Source: Virgibacillus senegalensis (lineage in GTDB: Bacteria; Bacillota; Bacilli; Bacillales; Amphibacillaceae). From it: 55,519 bases of DNA. Of this stretch, positions 19,458 through 27,504 are shown piece by piece. A model generated the notes under the pieces. That model searched no databases. It was not told the DNA's origin and saw nothing but the letters and a program-made list of their open reading frames with translations. Made by a program: the position numbers and the translations under genes. Positions within the stretch are counted from its first letter, which is position 1. Every line of letters begins with the position of its first letter. The stretch lies in contig NZ_LN611425.1 of NCBI RefSeq assembly GCF_000821245.2, positions 301,319-356,837 of the forward strand, given 5' to 3'.

Positions 19458-20396
19458 TCAGCCCGTTTTTCCATGAAACCGGATGATAAACTTTTCAAAA
19501 GGACCGATGATAGGTAAAAATAGGAGTACAGAGACTACATTGAATAACACGGCAATATGAGCAAGTTGCTTAATAGGATAGCTGGACAATGTTTCGGCAA
19601 GATTGGTTAATCCGGTTAAGAAAGGAAGAAAGATCAGAACGCTGAACAGATTGAACCAAACATGGGCCATCGCAGTCAACACAGCTTGTTTTCCTGTGCT
19701 AAAAGCTGCAAGGACTGCTGTAAGGCAAGTACCGATATTTGCGCCCAGGACGATAGCTATAGAGGCAGCCATGCTGATTACCCCTTGATTTAAAAAGCTC
19801 ATGGTAATACCGGTCATTGCACTCGATGATTGGATAGCACCACTGAAAACCATCCCGATAATCACACCGGCTTCAGGATTTAAATGGGTGAAATTGATAG
19901 CGTCTGCCAGTAGTGGCAGTTCCACAATCATCGGGGCTAATGATTCAAATCCATCAAGTGCTACAAAGACAGAGCCAATGCCAAACAGAATGGTACCTGC
20001 TCCAAAAAATACCTTCAAATTCGTGAATAGGAGGAGGGCACCAGCCACAACAAGCGTCCATTCAGGAATAAATTGACTGAAAGCCAATAATTCACCCGTT
20101 GCAGTAGTTCCAATGTTAGCCCCCAGAATAATCCCTAATGATTGCTTGAAAGTCATTAAGCCAACACTTACGAAACTAATCGTCAGTACCATGATCAAGG
20201 AACTGCTCTGTAAAATTGCAGTTGCGAGAAGACCCGACAAAATTCCGAAATAATGGTTTTTCGTCATGCCAGCCAGTAAAGGCTCTACTTTGTGGAAGGC
20301 TATGTGGTGCAAGCCTGTCCGCAAAACTTGAAAACCGAGAAAAAACAGCATTAAAAATACCGCAGACAAAGAAAGTAAATCCGCCAAACCACTCAC
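19458..20396 (-). CDS. yqeW: YqeW, Na/Pi cotransporter family protein
   Basis: This membrane transporter belongs to the NptA/PNaS family, thought to couple phosphate or another anion to sodium. The 312-residue protein is almost wholly hydrophobic and shows the two inverted family repeats, each with a QSSS motif (ILQSSSLIMVLTISF and AIQSSSAMTGITM) and each followed by GANIGT. It lacks the PhoU-like C-terminal domain seen in the larger paralogue at 53478-55103. The GTG start at 20396 has a poor ribosome site; TTG at 20387, with CGAGGTGA before it, is an alternative. The substrate is not proven. Confidence 0.9.
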   Translation of the reverse strand: MSGLADLLSLSAVFLMLFFLGFQVLRTGLHHIAFHKVEPLLAGMTKNHYFGILSGLLATAILQSSSLIMVLTISFVSVGLMTFKQSLGIILGANIGTTATGELLAFSQFIPEWTLVVAGALLLFTNLKVFFGAGTILFGIGSVFVALDGFESLAPMIVELPLLADAINFTHLNPEAGVIIGMVFSGAIQSSSAMTGITMSFLNQGVISMAASIAIVLGANIGTCLTAVLAAFSTGKQAVLTAMAHVWFNLFSVLIFLPFLTGLTNLAETLSSYPIKQLAHIAVLFNVVSVLLFLPIIGPFEKFIIRFHGKTG

Positions 20397-20404
20397 CTCG
20401 ATAC

Positions 20405-20435
20405 ATTATATGGACAGGTAATCGAAACATGTCTG
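20405..20435 (-). promoter_or_regulatory. Possible promoter of yqeW
   Basis: On the minus strand a perfect TATAAT (20405-20410) lies just before the yqeW start; the -35 is weak (CAGACA with 19-bp spacing). The mRNA leader would be very short. Confidence 0.45.
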
Positions 20436-20626
20436 GCAAAAAGTTTCTTTTTAATGCTTTTTCAAAGACAATGGTGATTCTGTCGGGAGCTTCGAACACT
20501 CCTCGCCCCAAAGGAGTATGCGTATAATTTCTCCGTAAAGCGTAGCGAAATAGCCTTTTTAAAGAAAGAAGAATAGTTGCTATGGAAGAAAAAATAGAAT
20601 TTATTAGTAATAGCTTGTGAAATAAG
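20436..20626. other. Intergenic region between yqeW and rpsU
   Basis: No gene is supported here. A TATAAT occurs at 20523-20528 inside a GGAG/CTCC inverted repeat, but without a -35. Confidence 0.4.
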
Positions 20627-20655
20627 TTGACCCGGAAATAGCAATATATTATAAT
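20627..20655 (+). promoter_or_regulatory. SigA promoter of rpsU
   Basis: TTGACC (20627-20632), 17 bases, TATAAT (20650-20655): near-consensus, as expected for a ribosomal protein gene. Confidence 0.88.
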
Positions 20656-20727
20656 TGTCGGGAGACATATGGAACGATACATATGTCCCAGAAACCTGTT
20701 GTATGCTTCGGAGGGAGGGAAATTAGC

Positions 20728-20901
20728 ATGTCAAACACAACTCGCGTTCGTAAAAACGAGTCTCTTGAAGATGCTCTTCGTCGCTTCAAACGCAGTGTAT
20801 CTAAAAGTGGTACATTGTCTGAATACCGCAAGCGTGAATTTTATGAAAAACCTAGTGTGCGCCGCAAGAAAAAATCTGAGGCTGCTAGAAAGCGTAAGTA
20901 A
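20728..20901 (+). CDS. rpsU: Small ribosomal subunit protein bS21
   Basis: S21 joins late in 30S assembly near the anti-Shine-Dalgarno region. The 57-residue basic protein (begins [20 protein letters not shown], ends [11 protein letters not shown]) is full length. The ATG at 20728 has GGAGGGAGGG upstream; 15 more codons are open in frame but not part of the family. It is followed 21 bases later by yqeY, with which it is co-transcribed in Bacillaceae. Confidence 0.98.
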   Translation: MSNTTRVRKNESLEDALRRFKRSVSKSGTLSEYRKREFYEKPSVRRKKKSEAARKRK

Positions 20902-20922
20902 CAAAGAGGGTGTAGAAGAGAT

Positions 20923-21369
20923 ATGTCATTAGTTGAACATCTGAACCAGGATATGAAACAGGCGATGAAAAACAAGGATAAACAAACCTTGAGTGTCATC
21001 CGCATGGTAAAAGCTTCCTTGCAAAATGAAGCCATCAAACTTGGTAAAGATGAATTATCTGAAGAAGAAGAACTAACTGTTTTATCCAGAGAGTTAAAAC
21101 AGCGAAAAGATTCCCTCCAAGAATTTAAAGAAGCTGGACGCGATGATCTTGCAGAAAAACTTGATGATGAAATAAAAGTTTTACAAGCATATATGCCGAA
21201 ACAGCTTACGGAAGAAGAACTTGAGCAAATTGTTCAAGAAACGATCCAGGAAGTCGGCGCAACTTCCAAAAAGGATATGGGCAGTGTAATGAGTGCCATC
21301 ATGCCCAAAGTAAAAGGGCAGGCAGATGGTTCACAAGTGAATCGCCTCGTTCAAAAACACTTGTCTTAA
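20923..21369 (+). CDS. yqeY: YqeY, GatB/YqeY domain protein
   Basis: This 148-residue protein is the stand-alone version of the tail domain of the tRNA amidotransferase subunit GatB, which binds tRNA. Conserved features are the N-terminal helices ([30 protein letters not shown]), [11 protein letters not shown], and the C-terminal [26 protein letters not shown], which matches the GatB tail helices. Its precise role is unresolved. It lies behind rpsU, probably in the same transcript, and ends at a strong terminator. Confidence 0.95.
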   Translation: MSLVEHLNQDMKQAMKNKDKQTLSVIRMVKASLQNEAIKLGKDELSEEEELTVLSRELKQRKDSLQEFKEAGRDDLAEKLDDEIKVLQAYMPKQLTEEELEQIVQETIQEVGATSKKDMGSVMSAIMPKVKGQADGSQVNRLVQKHLS

Positions 21370-21400
21370 TTATTTAAACAAGTGGGCGCATAAAAGAAGA

Positions 21401-21439
21401 AAGCGGTTTTCGCGAAAGGCGAAAACCGTTTTTTCTTTT
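21401..21439 (+). terminator. Terminator after rpsU-yqeY
   Basis: A 10-bp perfect stem CGGTTTTCGC/GCGAAAACCG with a 5-nt loop is followed by TTTTTT. Confidence 0.93.
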
Positions 21440-21479
21440 ATTATAGAACCAGTTGGCCATGCCTAAAGTTCAAATATGT

Positions 21480-21577
21480 ACCTCGTGGCATTAAGTCCAT
21501 TCCCTGCGTGTTAAAAGGGACTACGACGAGTCTTGTCTTAAGCTAGTCGGGGGTGAACGAGGCGCCTGCGCATTTCT
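21480..21577 (+). repeat. Dispersed folded repeat, degenerate copy A
   Basis: The 3' half (from ACGACGAGTCTTG at 21511 region through GGCGCCTGCGCATTTCT at 21577) is almost identical to copy B directly downstream; the 5' half is diverged (CCTCGTGGCATTAAG in place of CCTCGAGGTCTTAAG). No protein is encoded. I recall similar intergenic repeats in many Bacillaceae genomes but no accepted function. Confidence 0.8.
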
Positions 21578-21698
21578 ATGTCCAGCTCCGGCGCCTACCC
21601 CCTCGAGGTCTTAAGCCAATCCTCTGGTGGCAAAAAAACGCCACGACGAGTCTTGTCTTAAGCTAGTCGAGGGTGAACGAGGCGCCTGCGCATTTCTA
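21578..21698 (+). repeat. Dispersed folded repeat, intact copy B
   Basis: This 121-base unit is a series of nested inverted repeats. From outside inward these are GGCGCCT/AGGCGCC, CCTCGA/TCGAGG, CTTAAG/CTTAAG and GTGGC/GCCAC around a short A-rich loop. Transcribed from either strand it would form one long imperfect hairpin. It stands directly after copy A. Confidence 0.85.
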
Positions 21699-21764
21699 AA
21701 TAGATGGATGAAGTGTAACGGTTAGGGTAAATCTATGTTAAACTGGAGAAAATCCCAAGATTTT

Positions 21765-21791
21765 TGAAACTAATCCATTAATTTTCCCGTA
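21765..21791 (+). promoter_or_regulatory. SigW-type promoter of yqeZ-floA-yqfB
   Basis: TGAAAC (21765-21770), 17 bases, CGTA (21788-21791) matches the ECF SigW consensus (TGAAAC and CGTA about 16 bases apart). In B. subtilis this operon is a known SigW target, induced by envelope stress. Confidence 0.85.
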
Positions 21792-21822
21792 TTAGTAGTA
21801 TGGATAGAAAGGGGGATAGTAG

Positions 21823-23172
21823 GTGGAAAGAAGATTAATCATAACTTTCATTGTATGGGTTGCGATGGTAGCGGGCTTGACCGTTGCTGTGTCGCCCGTT
21901 CAAGCGGCTGGTGGTGAAGGTAAGCTCGTTTATGTCATACCTGTCGAAAATGAAGTGGAACGTGGTTTGGAAGCCTTCCTGAAGAGGACGACACAGGAGG
22001 CAGCCGAAAATAGTGCCGACCATATCATTTTTGAAATAGATACACCAGGCGGCCGAGTCGATGCAGCTGGACAAATTGCTGAGTTGCTGCAGGATTTAGA
22101 TATTCCGACAACGGCGTTTATTACCAATGAGGCTTTATCAGCTGGTTCATACATAGCGTTGAATACTGATAATATATACATGAAGCCTCATGCAACGATG
22201 GGAGCGAGCGGTGTCATTAATTCGGACGGAACAGCCGCTGACAAAAAGGCGCAGTCAGCGTGGATTTCAGCTATGAAGAGTGCTGCATCTTCCAAGGACC
22301 GGGACCCTTTATATGCAGAAGCAATGGCAAACCCTTCCATTGATTTACCGGAGTATGGTGCTCCGGAAGGTGAATTTTTAACGCTGGACCCTACAACAGC
22401 AGTCGAGGTGGGTTATGCTGAAGCAATTGTTAACCATCGTACAGGACTATTAGCTGAGTTGAACTTGGATAATGCCGAAATCATTGAAACCAATCCTACA
22501 CTTGCGGAAGGGATAGCCAGATTTTTGACTAATCCAGTAGTGGTACCAATCCTGCTGTCTCTTGCAAGCATCGGTTTGATTGTCGAGCTATATTCTCCGG
22601 GATTTGGTATCCCAGGTTCAGTCGGCCTGTTATCCCTCATTTTATTTTTCTATGGTCACATAGTTGCTGGCCTGGCTGGTTACGAAGCGATTATATTGCT
22701 GGTTTTAGGGATCATAATGATCATAGCAGAGATCTTTGTACCAGGAGGTATTCTCGGTATTCTGGGGACTGGGGCTGTAGTTGCAGCATTGTTCATGTCT
22801 TCAGCAGATATGGGCCATATGGCCATGAGTATTGGTATTGCGGTGCTATCGTCTATTATTGTCTCTGTCCTTTTATTTAAAACAATCGGTCTGGAAAAAG
22901 GGTTCTTTAAGAATATTATATTAAAGGATGCCACTACCACGGAGCAAGGTTATGTATCCTCCGTGAGCAGGTTGGACTTAATCGGTTTAGAAGGCAGATC
23001 AGTAACCATGCTGCGGCCATCGGGAACTGCTGTTTTCGGGGATGAAAGGCTTGATGTAGTGACCGAAGGGGCTTTTGTCGAGAAAGACACACCGGTCAAG
23101 GTTGTCAAAACTGAAGGATCAAGAATTGTGGTAAGACAAATTAACAATCAACACAAACAGGAGGAAGTATAA
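21823..23172 (+). CDS. yqeZ: YqeZ, membrane-bound NfeD1b serine protease
   Basis: This NfeD family protein pairs a ClpP-like extracytoplasmic protease domain with membrane helices and an OB fold. The 449 residues comprise a signal peptide (ends near SPVQAA, residue 29), the protease domain with [11 protein letters not shown] and the catalytic-Ser segment ALSAGSYIA (residues 104-112), several membrane helices (about 230-355) and an OB-fold tail ([23 protein letters not shown]). The start is GTG with AAAGGGGG upstream. The stop overlaps the first base of floA. The operon protects against membrane-active antibiotics in B. subtilis. Confidence 0.93.
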   Translation: MERRLIITFIVWVAMVAGLTVAVSPVQAAGGEGKLVYVIPVENEVERGLEAFLKRTTQEAAENSADHIIFEIDTPGGRVDAAGQIAELLQDLDIPTTAFITNEALSAGSYIALNTDNIYMKPHATMGASGVINSDGTAADKKAQSAWISAMKSAASSKDRDPLYAEAMANPSIDLPEYGAPEGEFLTLDPTTAVEVGYAEAIVNHRTGLLAELNLDNAEIIETNPTLAEGIARFLTNPVVVPILLSLASIGLIVELYSPGFGIPGSVGLLSLILFFYGHIVAGLAGYEAIILLVLGIIMIIAEIFVPGGILGILGTGAVVAALFMSSADMGHMAMSIGIAVLSSIIVSVLLFKTIGLEKGFFKNIILKDATTTEQGYVSSVSRLDLIGLEGRSVTMLRPSGTAVFGDERLDVVTEGAFVEKDTPVKVVKTEGSRIVVRQINNQHKQEEV

Positions 23173-24161
23173 TGACTTTTTATGATTTGTTGCCAATTAT
23201 CATCGTTGGTCTCATCATTATTGCTCTCGTAGTATTATTCACCTTTATCCCAGTCATGCTCTGGATTAGTGCATTGGCTGCAGGTGTCCGCGTCAGTATC
23301 TTTACATTGGTAGGGATGCGACTGAGAAGGGTAGTGCCATCACGGGTAATCAATCCTTTGATCAAAGCCCATAAGGCCGGACTTGGCGTCAACACGAACC
23401 AGCTGGAAAGTCACTATTTGGCTGGGGGAAACGTCGATCGGGTTGTCAACGCTTTGATTGCTGCGCAACGCGCTAATATAGAATTGACTTTCGAGCGAGC
23501 GGCTGCCATTGATCTGGCTGGCCGTGACGTGCTGGAAGCTGTTCAAATGAGTGTTAATCCGAAAGTAATTGAAACGCCGTTCATTGCTGGTATTGCGATG
23601 GATGGAATTGAAGTGAAAGCAAAAGCACGGATTACCGTTCGAGCTAATATTGATCGACTTGTTGGTGGTGCGGGCGAGGATACAGTAATTGCCCGCGTCG
23701 GTGAAGGAATCGTAAGTACGATTGGTAGCTCGGACAGTCATACGAAGGTATTAGAAAATCCGGATTCCATCTCACACAATGTCTTATCCAAAGGACTGGA
23801 TGCAGGAACCGCTTTTGAAATTCTGTCCATTGATATCGCTGATATCGATATCGGTAAAAATATCGGGGCAACCCTTTCCACTGATCAAGCAGAAGCGGAC
23901 AAAAATATCGCTCAGGCAAAAGCGGAAGAACGCCGTGCGATGGCGGTTGCTCAAGAACAGGAAATGCTGGCGAGAGTGCAGGAAATGCGGGCGAAAGTTG
24001 TCGAGGCAGAAGCAGATGTACCGCTTGCACTTGCAGAGGCACTTCGTTCAGGCAACATGGGCGTAATGGATTACATGAATTATAAAAACATTAACGCTGA
24101 TACAGACATGCGTGATACGATTGGCAAGCTTTCCCAAGAAGAAAATGAAGAAGACCAATAA
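23172..24161 (+). CDS. floA: FloA flotillin-like membrane scaffold
   Basis: FloA assembles into mobile membrane foci that organise signalling and secretion partners. The 329-residue protein has an N-terminal membrane hairpin (residues 5-48), the SPFH/PHB-type core ([35 protein letters not shown] region) and a Glu/Ala-rich coiled-coil tail with [19 protein letters not shown]. Length matches B. subtilis FloA (YqfA, about 331). Its ATG overlaps the yqeZ stop by one base, so the two are translationally coupled. Confidence 0.96.
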   Translation: MTFYDLLPIIIVGLIIIALVVLFTFIPVMLWISALAAGVRVSIFTLVGMRLRRVVPSRVINPLIKAHKAGLGVNTNQLESHYLAGGNVDRVVNALIAAQRANIELTFERAAAIDLAGRDVLEAVQMSVNPKVIETPFIAGIAMDGIEVKAKARITVRANIDRLVGGAGEDTVIARVGEGIVSTIGSSDSHTKVLENPDSISHNVLSKGLDAGTAFEILSIDIADIDIGKNIGATLSTDQAEADKNIAQAKAEERRAMAVAQEQEMLARVQEMRAKVVEAEADVPLALAEALRSGNMGVMDYMNYKNINADTDMRDTIGKLSQEENEEDQ

Positions 24162-24192
24162 TGACACGCCGGAATCATGAGGAGGGTGATCG

Positions 24193-24708
24193 ATGGAAGA
24201 TTTATTAGGGATAATCATCCCACTTCTAGCTGTTGTCGGTTGGCTGTTCGGCATGTTCAAGAACGATGAGGAAGAACAGAAGGGCGGCAAACAGACCCGG
24301 CCTCGTCCGAGCCCTGCCAGGAATCAGCCTAGCAGTACACAGAATCCTAGTAGAAGAACGGTGGAAGGAAATAGGGACAGGAAGCAAAGGAACCCTGTAG
24401 CCTCTGCTCCGTCCAGTCCACAAACCTACTATGAGGAAAAGAAAGCAAAGCTAGCGGAAGCTAAATCGGTTACTGAAACAGACGTTTTCTATCAGCTGGA
24501 TTCAATACGTGAGGAAATACGTCCACAAGGTATGAAAAAGAAAACCCAAAATCAGTCCGTCGCCAAAAAAAGTACAGCCGCTAAACAAAAGCTTTCGATC
24601 CGAAGGAATTTATCCAAAAAAGGAATTGCTGAAAGTGTCGTGATGGCTGAAATACTTGGACAGCCAAGGTCTCTCCGTCCTTATCAAAGAAGACGGCATA
24701 CGAAGTGA
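24193..24708 (+). CDS. yqfB: YqfB-like membrane-anchored basic protein
   Basis: The third gene of the SigW operon encodes 171 residues of unknown function. One membrane helix lies at residues 3-21 (LLGIIIPLLAVVGWLFGMF), followed by a long low-complexity, Pro/Ser/Arg/Lys-rich region that looks disordered. The C terminus SKKGIAESVVMAEILGQPRSLRPYQ resembles the AVVMAEIL-G-PRALRP tail found on several Bacilli proteins. ATG has GGAGGGTGATCG upstream. I call it yqfB by position; the sequence match is less certain. Confidence 0.7.
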   Translation: MEDLLGIIIPLLAVVGWLFGMFKNDEEEQKGGKQTRPRPSPARNQPSSTQNPSRRTVEGNRDRKQRNPVASAPSSPQTYYEEKKAKLAEAKSVTETDVFYQLDSIREEIRPQGMKKKTQNQSVAKKSTAAKQKLSIRRNLSKKGIAESVVMAEILGQPRSLRPYQRRRHTK

Positions 24709-24713
24709 GTTTT

Positions 24714-24745
24714 CCCCCTTTGCCTATAGGCAAAGGGGGTTTTTG
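24714..24745 (+). terminator. Terminator of the yqeZ-floA-yqfB operon
   Basis: An 11-bp perfect stem CCCCCTTTGCC/GGCAAAGGGGG, a 4-nt loop and a T run. Confidence 0.95.
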
Positions 24746-24896
24746 TTCTTCGCAAACATCTGCCAATTAAGGTTCTGTCTGGTTAGTATCTTCTAAATAG
24801 TCCGGCTTTTTCTCATATATGGCAAGGCAGTGCATATCATGTATATGGCCGGTCAAAATCTGGATTATTTTGCTGTTCTTATCCTCTGTTTTAGTT

Positions 24897-24904
24897 CATA
24901 CATA
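24897..24904 (+). promoter_or_regulatory. Possible SigE -10 of yqfC-yqfD
   Basis: CATACATA fits the SigE -10 consensus CATACANT and is 24 bases upstream of yqfC. No good -35 was seen. yqfC-yqfD is SigE-controlled in B. subtilis. Confidence 0.4.
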
Positions 24905-24927
24905 TGATGTGAGAGGGGGCATCCTGG

Positions 24928-25209
24928 GTGAACAAATGGAAACAGCGCATCGAGAATATGCTGACACAGCATCTTGAACTTCCTTCCGATGTTATCCTCG
25001 AACTTCCGAGAATTACGACAATCGGTCAAATCCACGCTTATATAGAAAATCATAAAGGACTCATTCTGTTTTCGGAATCAGAACTCCGTTTGCGTATGAA
25101 AGATGGACACCTCCGGATAACTGGAGAAAAATTTGTGTTGAAAATGATGCTGCCGGAGGAGATCCTGCTGGAAGGAAAAATCAAGGAGCTGGCTTTTATT
25201 GAGGAGTGA
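24928..25209 (+). CDS. yqfC: Sporulation protein YqfC
   Basis: This 93-residue protein of the YabP/YqfC family is made in the mother cell and is needed for normal sporulation in B. subtilis; its biochemical role is unknown. It is a small beta-rich domain with LELPSDVILELPRITTIGQIHAYIEN in the first half and HLRITGEKFVLKMMLPEEILLEGKI in the second, both family hallmarks. The start is GTG at 24928 with AGAGGGGG upstream. yqfD follows in the same operon, as in other spore formers. Confidence 0.93.
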   Translation: MNKWKQRIENMLTQHLELPSDVILELPRITTIGQIHAYIENHKGLILFSESELRLRMKDGHLRITGEKFVLKMMLPEEILLEGKIKELAFIEE

Positions 25210-25235
25210 CAGGATGGGTGGCAGAGGAGGCAGTA

Positions 25236-26462
25236 ATGAAGTACACACAAGATACCTTTTTCACCGGATCGGTGACCATTAAAGTAACCGGACACCATCC
25301 CGAGTTGTTTTTTGACCGTTGTACCCGGGAAGGAATAACTGTCTGGAATGTGAAAAAAATAAACGCAACACAATGTATCGGCAATGTAAGATTATCCGAT
25401 ATTTCCTCGATAAAAAGACTTCGCAGACAAACGATTTATAAGTTGTCTTTTGTATCGCGTAAAGGATTTCCGTTTCTGATACAGCGTGTTTTAAGGAAAA
25501 AGCCGTTCATGGCAGGACTGTTCCTGAGCATCCTGCTTGTCATGTTCTTATCGAATATTGTCTGGGACGTCAAGGTAGATAATGTCCCACCAGAAATAGA
25601 AGCAAAAATCATTGAAAAATTGGACGAGTATGGAATCCGTTCAGGAGCACTTAAGTTTACTATCGAAACACCGAGTGACATTCAACAGCGGTTGCTCGAT
25701 GACCTTCCAGAATTGTTATGGGTCGGAGTGACTGAAAAGGGGACAACCTATCAGCTGGAAGCTGTGGAAAAATCGATAGTCGAAGAACCAGAGAAGCCAG
25801 GACCGCGCAATCTTGTTGCGGCAAAAAAAGGTGTCATCGTAGACATGTTTGTCGCCAAAGGGCTGCCAGTGGTAGAGGTGAACGACTTGGTGAAACCTGG
25901 ACAGGTATTGGTTTCCGGGAATCTGAACGGGAATCTGGCTGATGAACAGGAAGACGGGGAAGAAAAACAAGCTAAGCAAGAGAAACTGGTAGCCGCAGAA
26001 GGAAAGGTAATTGCCGAGACATGGTATGAGGTGGAAACGACAGTACCTTTAAAAGCAAATTATCAAACCCTAACAGGTGAGAGTGAAACCAAATATCAGA
26101 TCCATTTAGGGAAATTGAAGATTCCGATTTGGGGATTTAAAAAGGTTGAATACGAACATGTATATAAAGAAATAACAAGCAAACCACTTTATTTTCTTCA
26201 TTGGACGCTTCCGATTTCTATCGTGGAGGAACAGTGGAATGAGCAAGCCCCTTTTAACGAGAAACGGAGCCGGCAAACGGCCAGAGAGGAAGCTGTCAAG
26301 CAGGCTTCAAAGCAGCTTCATAGTGAACTGGGAAAGGATGCCAAAATCGATTTTCAAAAAGTTTTGCACGAACGTATCGAGAGTGGTAAAGTTAAGTTAA
26401 CTCTTTATTTTAAAGTTGAGGAAGATATAACAAAAATTCAACCAATATCTCAAGGAGATTGA
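25236..26462 (+). CDS. yqfD: Sporulation protein YqfD
   Basis: YqfD is a conserved sporulation membrane protein of unknown activity. The 408-residue protein has an N-terminal domain, a single membrane segment (about residues 90-110, FMAGLFLSILLVMFLSNIVW) and a long extracytoplasmic part with VSGNL and EVETTVPLKANYQTLTGE. The ATG at 25236 is chosen because GAGGAGG lies just before it; the frame also opens at 25206, overlapping yqfC. The stop overlaps the ribosome site region of phoH, three bases before its ATG. Confidence 0.93.
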   Translation: MKYTQDTFFTGSVTIKVTGHHPELFFDRCTREGITVWNVKKINATQCIGNVRLSDISSIKRLRRQTIYKLSFVSRKGFPFLIQRVLRKKPFMAGLFLSILLVMFLSNIVWDVKVDNVPPEIEAKIIEKLDEYGIRSGALKFTIETPSDIQQRLLDDLPELLWVGVTEKGTTYQLEAVEKSIVEEPEKPGPRNLVAAKKGVIVDMFVAKGLPVVEVNDLVKPGQVLVSGNLNGNLADEQEDGEEKQAKQEKLVAAEGKVIAETWYEVETTVPLKANYQTLTGESETKYQIHLGKLKIPIWGFKKVEYEHVYKEITSKPLYFLHWTLPISIVEEQWNEQAPFNEKRSRQTAREEAVKQASKQLHSELGKDAKIDFQKVLHERIESGKVKLTLYFKVEEDITKIQPISQGD

Positions 26463-26464
26463 TT

Positions 26465-27421
26465 ATGCCTGAAGATTTAAAAACGATCGATTTACAACTG
26501 GAAAATCCAAACGAAGCACTTACTTTGTTTGGAACAGAAGATAGACATCTAAAACAAATCGAACAACACCTGAATGTATCGATTGTCACGCGGGGGGAAC
26601 AGGTCAGTGTTTCCGGAACTCCGGAAGACATTCAGCTGATCGGCGACATTTTGCATGCGTTACTCCATATTGTGCGGAAAGGCTTGACGATCACCGAACG
26701 GGATGTTGTATATGCAGTCGATCTCGCTAAAAAAGGTAAAATAGATCAATTTGAAACGTTGTTTGAAGACGAAATCACCAAAAACGCCAAAGGAAAATCG
26801 ATTCGCGTTAAAACGCTCGGACAGCGAAATTACGTGAATGCAATTAAATCAAACGACCTTGTATTTGGCATAGGTCCTGCTGGGACAGGAAAAACGTATT
26901 TAGCAGTGGTCATGGCCGTAACAGCTCTAAAAAAAGGACTCGTGAAAAAAATCATCTTGACAAGACCTGCTGTGGAAGCGGGAGAAAGTCTAGGCTTCCT
27001 GCCAGGAGACTTGAAAGAAAAAGTTGATCCGTATTTGCGGCCCTTGTATGATGCATTGCATGATGTTCTTGGCAACGAGCACACGTTGCGGCTGATAGAA
27101 AGAGGCACGATTGAAATCGCACCTCTTGCCTATATGAGAGGAAGAACGCTTGACGATGCCTTTGTCATTCTCGACGAAGCGCAAAATACGACACCAGCAC
27201 AAATGAAGATGTTTCTTACCAGACTAGGTTTTGGTTCAAAAATGGTTATAACCGGCGATATTACGCAAGTCGACCTCCCTATGGGGGTAACATCTGGCTT
27301 GAAAGCTGTGGAAGCCAGGTTATCGTCCATTAAAGGGATTGCTTTTATGTACTTGAAACAGTCAGACGTTGTCCGTCATCCACTTGTACAGAAAATTATC
27401 GATGCATATGAAGAAGAGTAA
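26465..27421 (+). CDS. phoH: PhoH-like ATPase
   Basis: PhoH-like proteins are P-loop ATPases related to RNA helicase cores; they often sit beside ybeY and are linked to RNA metabolism. The 318-residue protein has an N-terminal KH-like RNA-binding part, Walker A GPAGTGKT (residues 137-144), and Walker B FVILDEAQNTTPAQMKMFLTRLG, followed by MVITGDITQVDLP. ATG at 26465 has AAGGAGATTG upstream, part of which is inside the yqfD end, suggesting translational coupling. Confidence 0.96.
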   Translation: MPEDLKTIDLQLENPNEALTLFGTEDRHLKQIEQHLNVSIVTRGEQVSVSGTPEDIQLIGDILHALLHIVRKGLTITERDVVYAVDLAKKGKIDQFETLFEDEITKNAKGKSIRVKTLGQRNYVNAIKSNDLVFGIGPAGTGKTYLAVVMAVTALKKGLVKKIILTRPAVEAGESLGFLPGDLKEKVDPYLRPLYDALHDVLGNEHTLRLIERGTIEIAPLAYMRGRTLDDAFVILDEAQNTTPAQMKMFLTRLGFGSKMVITGDITQVDLPMGVTSGLKAVEARLSSIKGIAFMYLKQSDVVRHPLVQKIIDAYEEE

Positions 27422-27440
27422 GTAACTAACTTCAGGATTT

Positions 27441-27466
27441 AAGACCCGCTCTCCAGGGTCTTATTT
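27441..27466 (+). terminator. Hairpin after phoH
   Basis: AAGACCC/GGGTCTT (27441-27447 with 27456-27462), an 8-nt loop, then ATTTCTG. A TATAAT at 27470-27475 just after could be a -10 for pgpH, but no -35 is clear. Confidence 0.65.
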
Positions 27467-27504
27467 CTGTATAATCCGCTCTTTTCCAAAAATGAGGTGA
27501 AGGA

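Noticed and set aside
20511-20545. Second rpsU promoter at TATAAT 20523
   Set aside because: There is no -35 at a usable distance and a much better promoter lies at 20627-20655.
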